This document shows, in pieces, positions 56,074-64,000 of a stretch of DNA of 64,000 nucleotides; within the stretch, counting starts at the first letter, position 1, and the number at the start of each line of letters is the position of its first letter. The position numbers were made by a program, and so were the translations under genes. This stretch comes from Stropharia rugosoannulata (Eukaryota > Basidiomycota > Agaricomycetes > Agaricales > Strophariaceae). The DNA is taken from NCBI GenBank assembly GCA_028532985.1, contig JANCIK010000011.1:2604001-2668000 (forward strand), in the 5' to 3' direction. Below the pieces are notes generated by a model, which saw nothing but the letters and a program-made list of their open reading frames with translations, did no database searches and was not told where the DNA came from.

Positions 56074-56433
56074 GATCGCATCCCGAGGTCCTCCCCGACA
56101 GACCGTAGAGTTTGCGTAGAGTAAAAGAATTGGATTTGAAGCAATGTTGAAGCAATGTATGTCTTGCGAATGTTTTTGTAGCGGCGGTGATGTCACGGGA
56201 ACGGGTAGCGATAGCCTCGTGACCAGGCGACTCTAAGAGGCAAGTCCGAAGGACCCTCGCAGACAGTGTCCAAGTAGTGTTACCAGATTATATTCAATGC
56301 ATAAAAAGACAGTGAGAGTAAGATCTTGTTGGCTCAGCACCCTTATCGACGGTGTAGCACAAGTATAGAGGTGTAGTCATGTATGTTTAGTGGCGTAAAC
56401 GTTTAAATTGCGTTTAAACGTTCAACACCAGCG

Positions 56434-56484
56434 TTGTGGAAACGGCCTGCGGCGGATGGCGGTCCGATGACCAAACACGTTCCG
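56434..56484. repeat. dispersed repeat upstream of F-box paralogue 3 (copy 1)
   Basis: About 50 bp containing 'cctgcggcggatggcggtcc' and 'gatgaccaaacacg'. It matches 60415-60466 at roughly 80 percent. It lies about 360 bp upstream of the F-box 3 start. It may be a conserved promoter segment left from gene duplication. Confidence 0.6.
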
Positions 56485-56753
56485 TAGGTTGTTCGGGGCG
56501 GTGTGCTGCACCTGCCGCGCCTTGCTGCGGTATACATGCTACAGTCCATCAACCTGAAGTTCATTTCGTTAAAGCTACAGAAAAACAGTAAACCCGAGAC
56601 GTGGCTCAAGTGTTGCTTGCCTCGTACTAGTGGGTTGCACAAAGGGTAATGAGTCAAAATGGCAGGACACAGTGCAAAACGTCGGCGTCAAAAGCGATAT
56701 AGAATTGTTACTGTATCCGAAGCGCGGCAATAGACATATGTAGCAAGAAGCAT

Positions 56754-58247
56754 TTACGTAGGTAACTTATTTCTTTTGATTTGTACTTGACCGTTGCTAA
56801 ACGGCAATTGCACGTACAGTATTACACCTACACCATAGTTTGCCTGCTCTTCAAGTAGTTCGTCCAAAAGTTGTCGGGTTTCCATACTCCAGTTTGTTAT
56901 CCATACGGTCAAATCAACAGCCCAATTCTTGCGTGGAGCGCTTCCTGTTTGGGCCAACCGAAGAAAATGGGCTAATGCCTGGAAGGGCACTTGTATTACA
57001 ATGTCGCATCCCAGTTTATGCAGGTTAGGACATAACACTGCTCCATTTCGCTCTAAAAGCAGCTCTTTAGGTAGTTCACTAGTCGCAAAATCTATGTTCG
57101 GAGCACGGAACATTTGGAGTTCTTCTAATAAAGGCAAGTGCTGTAGCCATGTGGATATCGTTTTGAGTTGCTCCGGAAGGCAGCGAATTGTCAATTTTCT
57201 TAGGCGCGGGCACTGCTCTAGAAAGCCTTCGATCTCGTCAAAAATAGTATCCGTGTCGAGCGACTCCAATAGTGGTGCACGCATAAAGGGAATGATTGTT
57301 GTCTTGTCCGGTCTATCCAAGTCCGCGAATTCAATAATCAACAAAGCCTTCAGGTTTGGGAGTAAAATTTCGTCAAGTTCCTCGTCGTTCGTGTACCAGG
57401 TCTTGAGTACAAGGTCGACCAGCGATGTGGCCTGGCGCAAAATTGTCGCCAGATCCTGTGAAGCAGTATCATAGTCAAGAACATGACAGACATCCATGTT
57501 GAGATGCGTTAGCCTGGACCAGTCAACATGATAGTCGATGGGGTTTATTGTGCCGTCTATTCCTAGTTTTCTTAGATTAGGTGCCTTCAACATGTAACTC
57601 GAGGCGATCCCGTGTTGATCAATAATGTTGCATACTATATGCAGAGCCGTTAATAAAGGGAAGTGGTCGACGGCTATTGAAAATATCTCTGCGGAGAAGT
57701 TGTAGTCGAAGATCAAAGAGACGTCTTTCCAACGAGAGGAACATTTCCTCAGTACTTCAAATAGATGTCTCGGGCGCCAATGTGGGAACTCGATTTTAAA
57801 CGTAAGTGGTTCTGAGCCAGATCGGCGTATCCACTCTTCCACTGCCCTAATTTTCATCTTTATTCTTTGTTTAGTATTTGCCTTGGATTGTGAGCGTGGT
57901 ACGCTTAGAACAAAGTCGATCTTCGACCACAGTGACGGACAATTCAATGCTATGTGTCGTAGGTTGCTGGATATGTGGGTTAAAAGAATTGGTGCAATAT
58001 TGTGATCAAAGCAAGGCCATTCCACATCTTCCACACACGCTTTGAGTATCTTCTCGATTATCTCCCTGGGTAGCTTTCTAATGGGCGCCAGAACCTGCCG
58101 GAATTTCATGGACGTCTCGAGCAATGACGCCTTCTTCAACTCCAGTTCTTTAATCTGTGCATCTATGTCCTCTGCAAGTTTCGTGACATATTGTCTCTCT
58201 TCGTCAGTCGGATTCCGATTAGTGCCCAGTAGGTCTTGAGGGATCAT
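56754..58247 (-). CDS. F-box/LRR-like protein (paralogue 4)
   Basis: Single exon, 497 residues from the ATG at 58247 ('MIPQDLLGTNRNPTDEERQ'). The frame is open to an ATG at 58415, but the paralogue comparison favours 58247. The N-terminal coiled stretch ('IKELELKKASLLETSM') is followed by the F-box ('APIRKLPREIIEKILKACVE'), 'PILLTHISSNLRHIALN', 'VEEWIRRSGSEPLTF', 'RWKDVSLIFDYNF', leucine-rich repeats ('LKAPNLRKLGIDG', 'LQHLPLLEELQMF') and the end motif 'EQANYGVGVILYV'. Intact. It shares most sequence with paralogue 3, suggesting a recent tandem duplication. Confidence 0.82.
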   Translation of the reverse strand: MIPQDLLGTNRNPTDEERQYVTKLAEDIDAQIKELELKKASLLETSMKFRQVLAPIRKLPREIIEKILKACVEDVEWPCFDHNIAPILLTHISSNLRHIALNCPSLWSKIDFVLSVPRSQSKANTKQRIKMKIRAVEEWIRRSGSEPLTFKIEFPHWRPRHLFEVLRKCSSRWKDVSLIFDYNFSAEIFSIAVDHFPLLTALHIVCNIIDQHGIASSYMLKAPNLRKLGIDGTINPIDYHVDWSRLTHLNMDVCHVLDYDTASQDLATILRQATSLVDLVLKTWYTNDEELDEILLPNLKALLIIEFADLDRPDKTTIIPFMRAPLLESLDTDTIFDEIEGFLEQCPRLRKLTIRCLPEQLKTISTWLQHLPLLEELQMFRAPNIDFATSELPKELLLERNGAVLCPNLHKLGCDIVIQVPFQALAHFLRLAQTGSAPRKNWAVDLTVWITNWSMETRQLLDELLEEQANYGVGVILYVQLPFSNGQVQIKRNKLPT

Positions 58248-58585
58248 GATTACGTATCGATACTCCAGTTTCCCGAGAGACCGACAGATGTCACAATTGT
58301 AAGTAGGATGTCTGTAAAGCAACTTGAAAGCTATTTGAAAGCAATCGAACCTAAATCTTGCCCAAATTGAACCGTTGAACCTGCAGCGGAGTTTGAAAAG
58401 AGTGGGTTGTGCCATCGATTCCCGTTCTAATAATAGATCACCCCAATCTCAGTGCTCAAAGCGACAGTGCGCGTCCAGTTAGAGTTGGGTGCCTTTGAAG
58501 ATAAAATATTCACGCCTGAATTAAATATAATTAGATAAATGAACGGGAAGATGAGTGATTCAATCGATTCTCCTTTTCAGAAGAT

Positions 58586-60109
58586 TCAGGACATTTTATC
58601 ATGTACGAAAGAACTATTATCTATGGCCAACCTTAAATCCACCCCGCAACGTCTCTGCTCTTGAATTAATTCATTTAGAAGCTGTTGAGTTCCCGTACCC
58701 CAGTCCATTATCTTGACCTTCATTTTGATGAACCGGTACTTGCGTGGGGACGGTCCCAGCTGTGCTGATCGAAGAAATTGGTTTAACGTCGGGAACGACG
58801 CTTCGATCATTTGCCCCGAGAATTCCAGTTCCTGCAGATTAGGACACAACACTGCTCCTTCTTGCTCTAAAAGCAGTGTATCCAGTAGTTCGCTAGTAGT
58901 ATTGGCCTCGTGGTCTACTGCCGTCACCCGAAGGGCTTCCAGCAAAGGCAGGTGCTGGAGCCAAGTGGATATCGTGCTGAATTTGTGACGATAACATCGA
59001 ACTGTCAATTTTCGTAGGCGCGGGTGGCGCCTCAGAAATTCTTCAAGCTGCATAGATGTACCGTCCGTCTCCAGTGTTTCCAAGAGCGGTGCATGTATAT
59101 GGGAAGCAATCGACGGCATGTCATGTATGTCAAAGTTGACATTGGTGTATGCGATGTACCTCAAGTTTGGAAAGACAATATCGTCGATGATACTATATTC
59201 CCAATACGAAGTCACGAGTGAAAGGTGAATCAGCGACGTGGACTGTCGTAAAATGAAGGCCAGATCCTGCATAGCTCTACCTTCGCCCGAATTTCCGGAG
59301 ATGTCAATATTGATATTTATCAGCCTGGACCAGTCAACATCGCACTCGAGGAGGTTTATGGCACCCGCTATGCTGAGTTGCCTCAGATTAGGTCCCTTCA
59401 ACATGCTATTCTTCAGAGTAATCGAATGCGATTTTTCAGAGGTTAGTATCCGCAGAGCTGATAGCAGTGGGAAGTGGTCGGCGGCCATTAACAGGTACTC
59501 TTTACCACGGATGCGGTCCGGCAAGATCAGAGATACGTCTTTCCAACGAGAAGAACAATTCAAAAGTACTTCAGGAAAATGTAGCGGGGGACAAATGACT
59601 GAAAAGTCGATTTGGAACCGGAGTGGTTGTACGCCAGATCTACGAATCCATTCTTCCAGTACGTCAATTTTCAATGTTTTAATCCGGGTTCGTCTTGCAC
59701 GAGACTTATTTGATCCACGAAACGACGTTGCGTATAGATCAAAAGAAAACTGTGACCAGAGCAACGGTGAAGTCAACGCTATGTGCCGTAAGTGGCTAGA
59801 AATGTGCGTTAACACGACAGGTGCTTTTTGGGGATGGGTGCGAGGCCAATATTCATCGTCTACACATGCCTTGAATATCCCTTCAATTATCTCCCTTGGC
59901 AGTCTTCGAATCGGAGCCACAAAATGCTTGCATTTCATGGATGTATCAAGCAAGGCAGTCTCTTGCAATTGCAACTCTTGTATTTTCTCCCTAATGGATC
60001 GAAGCTGTGCATCTGTGTCTTCTGCACATTGCTTGACAAATTGCTTTTCCTCGTCAGTCGGATCGCGGCTCAAGGCCAACAGGTCCTCCAATTTCATGTC
60101 CGGCATCAT
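58586..60109 (-). CDS. F-box/LRR-like protein (paralogue 5)
   Basis: Single exon, 507 residues from the ATG at 60109 ('MMPDMKLEDLLALSRDPTDE'). The frame is open to an ATG at 60190. A longer N-terminal coiled region ('LRSIREKIQELQLQETAL') precedes the F-box ('APIRRLPREIIEGIFKACVD'). Then come 'VVLTHISSHLRHIALTSPLL', 'LEEWIRRSGVQPLRF', 'SRWKDVSLILPD', leucine-rich repeats ('LKGPNLRQLSIAG', 'LQHLPLLEALRVT') and 'EQRRCGVDLRLAI'. Intact; the most diverged of the tandem trio. Probable SCF substrate adaptor. Confidence 0.82.
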   Translation of the reverse strand: MMPDMKLEDLLALSRDPTDEEKQFVKQCAEDTDAQLRSIREKIQELQLQETALLDTSMKCKHFVAPIRRLPREIIEGIFKACVDDEYWPRTHPQKAPVVLTHISSHLRHIALTSPLLWSQFSFDLYATSFRGSNKSRARRTRIKTLKIDVLEEWIRRSGVQPLRFQIDFSVICPPLHFPEVLLNCSSRWKDVSLILPDRIRGKEYLLMAADHFPLLSALRILTSEKSHSITLKNSMLKGPNLRQLSIAGAINLLECDVDWSRLININIDISGNSGEGRAMQDLAFILRQSTSLIHLSLVTSYWEYSIIDDIVFPNLRYIAYTNVNFDIHDMPSIASHIHAPLLETLETDGTSMQLEEFLRRHPRLRKLTVRCYRHKFSTISTWLQHLPLLEALRVTAVDHEANTTSELLDTLLLEQEGAVLCPNLQELEFSGQMIEASFPTLNQFLRSAQLGPSPRKYRFIKMKVKIMDWGTGTQQLLNELIQEQRRCGVDLRLAIDNSSFVHDKMS

Positions 60110-60414
60110 GTTCTGCAGACCATTGGAAGCTGTGGATCTGTCGCAATGAATATCAGGAAACCGGCCTGGGGAGATGATGGATCTATCCAAGTAGTAGTTG
60201 CCAGTGACTAGTGACTAGTAGTGACCATGTGAAGGGATGTCGGGCCGGCAAACAGCTTCTCATACTTACGGGCTGCAGAACAATTAAAAATGTAAGCGGT
60301 TCGAGGATCATGCACATAGAGTGAGCTTCCAGAGAAGATAATGAGTGTAAAGGAAGGTCAGCGCCCAAGCTCATACGTACGCACATCGCAGGGGAGTGCG
60401 TGGGCTGGCGCTGA

Positions 60415-60466
60415 AGTGTGGGAACAGCCTGCGGTGGTTGGCGGACCGATGACCAAGCACGCCTCG
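60415..60466. repeat. dispersed repeat upstream of F-box paralogue 5 (copy 2)
   Basis: Contains 'cctgcggtggttggcggacc' and 'gatgaccaagcacg', the counterpart of 56434-56484. It lies about 310 bp upstream of the paralogue 5 start. Confidence 0.6.
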
Positions 60467-61001
60467 CAATTTTGTATTCGCAGGTACAACAAACGCAAAT
60501 CAATTGCCTGTCCTAACCATCGCATTTTATACACTTCCTAAATATCTACATTTTTTAATGACGCGTTTAGTATATGGACAGCTTTTATAAGGTGCGGACC
60601 AGTACGCATCTGCAGACAGGGGTGTTCTAATAATGGGCCACGATAAACCTGCGCGGCGCGCGCCCGCTGTTTCTGTCTAAAATACCACTCGCAAAACTGA
60701 GGGTTGTATTAAAACGTTGTCATATAATCGTTGTGTAATTTAAATGTATCCAAGAAGGTATGAACTCTGTCTTGTCAGCCCCGCGGAACCCTTGAAAGAA
60801 CTGCTGGTCATATCGATAGAGATCTAGGCGGACTATCGACGCTATGGTAATACACCGACCACCTTGACCCGCTCAGGTGGTCTTCTTGGAACGTTCCAAA
60901 CAGCACTCGGAAGCGCAATATAAGTCAATAATCTATTCCCACGGGGATATCAGCCTTTACTTAAGTCAGGGGGAGACGAATGAAACGAATAACACTTACC
61001 A

Positions 61002-62167
61002 ATGGATTCTTCCCTTTACAAGACCCGTTCAGTTCCTCGCGATCTTACCTACAACTATTTCTTCTCTCCTGCTGTTGAAGGGAAGTCAACATTCTTGTTC
61101 GTCCACGGCTTCCCTGCATCGTCTTCCGATTGGACAAAACAAGTCGAGCACTTCAAAGCAAAAGGATATGGAATAATCGCGCCAGACCTGCTCGGCTCCT
61201 CTGGGAAGACATCGCATCCTCAGAATATTGCGGCGTTCTGCATGAGCGATATGGCTGCGGACATTATCAGCATTCTAGATGCTGAGAATGTTGATAAGGT
61301 TATTGGCGTGTGCCATGACTGGTGGGTTCCATCGACACGAGTTGGACACGAGCTTGGCTAAATCATGATATACATCACTTGTAGGGGCAGTGGGCTGTTG
61401 TCTCGGCTTGTTCTTATCCATCCAGACCGCTTCATTGGGTCTGTCTGGGTAGGGATGGTATTTGCACTCCCAAATCAGGAGAGGTTCGACATCCCTACAG
61501 TGATGAGGATCACGAAAGAAATGTTCGGATATGAAGGCGTCGCATACTGGGAGTACTTCGTGAAAGAGAACTCGCCCAAGGAGATCTGCAAGAATGTGAG
61601 AGTGATTTTTCGCTCCTTTTTTGTAATATGAAGCTCACGAATGGGAACTACAGATAGAGAGCTTTATGCAGCTGTGCTATGCGCAGGATCCTTCCGTTTG
61701 GCGGCAAAATCTTGTCGTGCCGGGGAAAACTGAAGAGTGGGTTCAAAATGACACGCGTGTGGGCAGGCCTGGATACTTGACCGACGCTGAATTCGAGCAA
61801 ATCTGCGCTAACTTTGTGGAGGCAGAGGGATCGTCATTATGCTGGTACAAATGCCACATAAGCGATCTGAACTTAGAAGAGAATCGACGTGAGCTACTTT
61901 TTAAACTACCTTCACTATTTGTCATTGCTTACATCTGTGGCAACTTTAGGACTGAAAGGAGAAGGCTTCACGTTGAAGCATCCTACTCTTCTTATATGCG
62001 CTGCGAAGGACATCGTGTGTCCACCTGCTTTTAGTAAGATGGGTATGCAGCCCTTTGGAACAGATCTCACTGTAGATGAACTGCAAACTGGGCATTGGGT
62101 CCATCTTGAGCGCCCACAAGAGGTGAACGAAATAATCAGCAAGTGGCTGGAATCAAAGAACTTGTAA
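61002..62167 (+). CDS. epoxide hydrolase-like alpha/beta hydrolase 1
   Basis: Exons 61002-61321, 61385-61595, 61654-61888 and 61950-62167 give 327 residues, the usual length of soluble epoxide hydrolases. The family opens epoxides to diols through an Asp-ester intermediate. The oxyanion motif is 'FVHGFPASSSDW'. The nucleophile Asp is in 'GVCHDWG', split by intron 1 at the Trp codon. The cap domain contains 'YEGVAYWEYFVKE', where Tyr residues polarise the epoxide. The acid is probably in 'AKDIVCPP', and the catalytic His is in 'GHWVHLERP'. All key residues are present. It stands in tandem, same strand, with a paralogue 570 bp downstream that has matching introns. No signal peptide. Confidence 0.88.
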
Positions 62168-62736
62168 TGTATATTGCTGTAAATATTTGTTTTCTTTTTT
62201 ACTCTGTTTAGTGACTCTCAAGTGCTGTATATATTAGATGTACCTACTGATGACGTAGTGTGCTCTCAAGCGAATTATATCGAGTGACCGAATCTACTTC
62301 GGGGATGCCTTAAATGGAAAGCCCGAGACGAAATGCTCTAAGTAAAAGGTGTATTCAATCAATCAGGAATCAGTTAAAATGCATAATAAAATTTAGTCGA
62401 GGTGCATGATAGACTCTACCCAGAGATATATGGTTGACGAAATGGAAAAAGCGTCGAATTTTTTCAACACCTTTTTTTATTGATGTGAGGCTTACTGCAC
62501 TGATATCCAGGGGTCGGGCTCGTTTTGATAATGCGTGAAAATGTGATTACAAAGTATGTTAATGTCTTAGCAATTGGAGGTAAATATTGCCCTTTATCGT
62601 ACGGTTCAGATTTAATTTACTCAGCGTCGAGGGTGATGGCGTTTCTGACGGGCGACACGAACATACATGCATGGGAAAGTGTCCAGGTATATAAAGTACC
62701 AATTCACAAGGCAAAAAGATGTGACCTGAAAACGCT
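62168..62736 (+). promoter_or_regulatory. intergenic region between the two epoxide hydrolase genes
   Basis: This 569 bp is AT-rich with a T run near 62471. It should contain the terminator of gene 1 and the promoter of gene 2. A plus-strand frame from 62525 overlaps the start of gene 2 and is not supported. Confidence 0.4.
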
Positions 62737-63902
62737 ATGGATCTTTCGTTCTATAAAGACTACGTCGTTCCTAGGGGGTACAAATACCACTACTACGCTG
62801 CTCCTGCTCGCAGCGAGAAGCCGACTCTTTTATTCCTGCATGGCTTCCCTGCTTTCTCCTCCACCTGGAATGCGCAAGTCAAATATTTTCAGGAGGCCGG
62901 ATATGGTATCGTTGCACCAGACTTGCTTGGGGCGGGTAAATCATCTCACCCGCAAGATGCGGCCGCGTTTGTCATGAACGGAATGGCGGGTGACGTGATT
63001 GGCATTCTGGACGCAGAAGGTATTCGTGAGGTGGTGGGGGTAAGCCATGACTGGTACGTAATACAGATCGCTCCAATTGCCTTCTGTTTAGCCAGTAACT
63101 TAACTTATATTTTTCAGGGGGAGCGCCCTCCTGTCTCGTTTGGTTGTACTGCATCCCGAGCGGTTCCTTGCCCATGTCTGGCTCTGTGTACCATATCAGG
63201 CTCCAAACCTGAACCCATTTGATCTTGCCGCTCTAAACCTATCGTACAAGAAGCTTCTGGGCTTCGAGCAGTGCGCCTATTGGGAGTACTTTAAAAAAGA
63301 AACGTCTACATCAGAGATATTGGCGAACGTAATAATTTTCACCTACATTATATATCGGCTCAGTATATCATTAACCTATTTTTCTTTTAGGTAGACAGCT
63401 TTATGGAGCTCTTATTTCCGAACGACCCACTCCTCTGGCGCAACCATATGGTCGTACCCGGAATGGCAGAGGAATGGATCACCAGACAGAAACGAGCAGA
63501 AAGACCGGCATACTTAACCGATGATCAATTCGATCATATTGTGAAGACTTTTGCGGCAACCAAAGCTTCTGCACTTGGATGGTACAGATGTTGGATTAAC
63601 AACTTGAATTTAGAGGACAACCAGCGTGAGACAATCGTACCTTATATCCTGGAAGATAATGCTCACATCAGCTCCATTCTACAGATATTCCAAGAGAGAA
63701 CTGGGTGTTGAAGAAGCCTGCGCTCTACATCGGAGCATCCAAAGATTTTGCTACTACTTACTTGGTTGGGAAAATTGCCATGGAAAGTGCTGGGCCCGAC
63801 GTCACAATCGAAGAAATGGATGCTGGACATTGGATTCAAATCGAGCGTGCAGACAAAATCAATGAGAATATTCACCGTTTCCTGGTACGAAATAATTTGT
63901 AG
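62737..63902 (+). CDS. epoxide hydrolase-like alpha/beta hydrolase 2
   Basis: Exons 62737-63053, 63118-63328, 63391-63625 and 63685-63902 give 326 residues. Oxyanion motif 'FLHGFPAFSSTW'; nucleophile Asp in 'GVSHDWGSALLSRLV'; cap 'FEQCAYWEYFKKE' and 'GWYRCWINNLNLEDNQ'; catalytic His in 'GHWIQIERADK'. All key residues are intact. Exon lengths 2, 3 and 4 (211, 235 and 218 nt) equal those of gene 1 exactly, and exon 1 differs by one codon, so the pair arose by tandem duplication. Sequence divergence is considerable, suggesting an older event or different substrates. No monooxygenase that could make the epoxide lies next to it. Confidence 0.88.
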
Positions 63903-64000
63903 TACTTCAGGTTCTGCGACTTTCACGACAGTTACATACGTGCCTCGGTCTATTATTAGCACTACCGCGGGAGCGCGCTCCGCGCGCACCCTTGCCAATA
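63903..64000. other. window end, 3' flank
   Basis: This is the 3' flank of the second hydrolase gene. A GC-rich palindrome, ggagcgcgctcc, lies at about 63970-63981. Nothing else is visible before the window ends. Confidence 0.4.

Overview
This 64 kb window is nuclear DNA of a filamentous basidiomycete, most likely a mushroom-forming Agaricomycete. The genes are intron-dense (introns mostly 45-90 nt, GT-AG, many very small exons) and about evenly spread on both strands. They belong to families typical of Agaricomycetes: F-box proteins of the 'LPREIIE.IFKACV' type, HET-domain proteins, DUF6593-like proteins, a DEYTD-type sesquiterpene synthase, KRE6/SKN1 and a type I metacaspase. No rRNA, tRNA, CRISPR, prophage or intact autonomous transposon was recognised. 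Exon models were built by hand from splice sites, reading phase and family motifs; most of the multi-exon models close in frame to a complete protein.

Layout. 1-7.2 kb: a partial Ser/Pro-rich protein (-), a metacaspase with an exceptional set of microexons (-), and a multi-pass membrane protein (+). 7.3-14.1 kb: a duplicated accessory block with an orphan DUF6593-type promoter, a truncated and frameshifted F-box gene (-), a 220 bp fold-back element, two tandem DUF6593-like genes (+) and an intact F-box gene (-). 14.4-22.4 kb: a sugar transporter (-), a PTR2 peptide transporter (+) and a sesquiterpene synthase (+). 23.2-29.9 kb: a HET-domain gene (+), a MYND zinc-finger gene with probable frame lesions (+) and a 750-residue disordered protein (+). 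31.0-35.2 kb: KRE6/SKN1 (-) with a 1.1 kb intron. 37.1-41.1 kb: on the minus strand, a third DUF6593-like gene, a decayed copy of the membrane-protein gene and a second HET gene. 42.2-49.2 kb: a coiled-coil Mug135-like gene (+), an unrelated F-box gene (+) and an FAD monooxygenase (-). 51.9-54.3 kb: an S28 serine peptidase (+). 54.6-60.1 kb: three tandem F-box paralogues (-). 61.0-63.9 kb: two tandem epoxide hydrolase-like genes (+).

The conserved housekeeping-type genes (metacaspase, KRE6, transporters) are interleaved with a recently churning accessory set. Five F-box paralogues, three DUF6593 genes plus a fourth promoter, two HET genes and two membrane-protein copies appear to descend from a few duplicated units. 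The order membrane protein - DUF6593 promoter occurs twice in opposite orientation, and the order DUF6593 (+) / F-box (-) occurs twice in tandem, once collapsed by a deletion. HET domains act in non-self recognition and F-box proteins in ubiquitin targeting, so this looks like a fast-evolving accessory locus. No completely new molecular system can be demonstrated from sequence alone.
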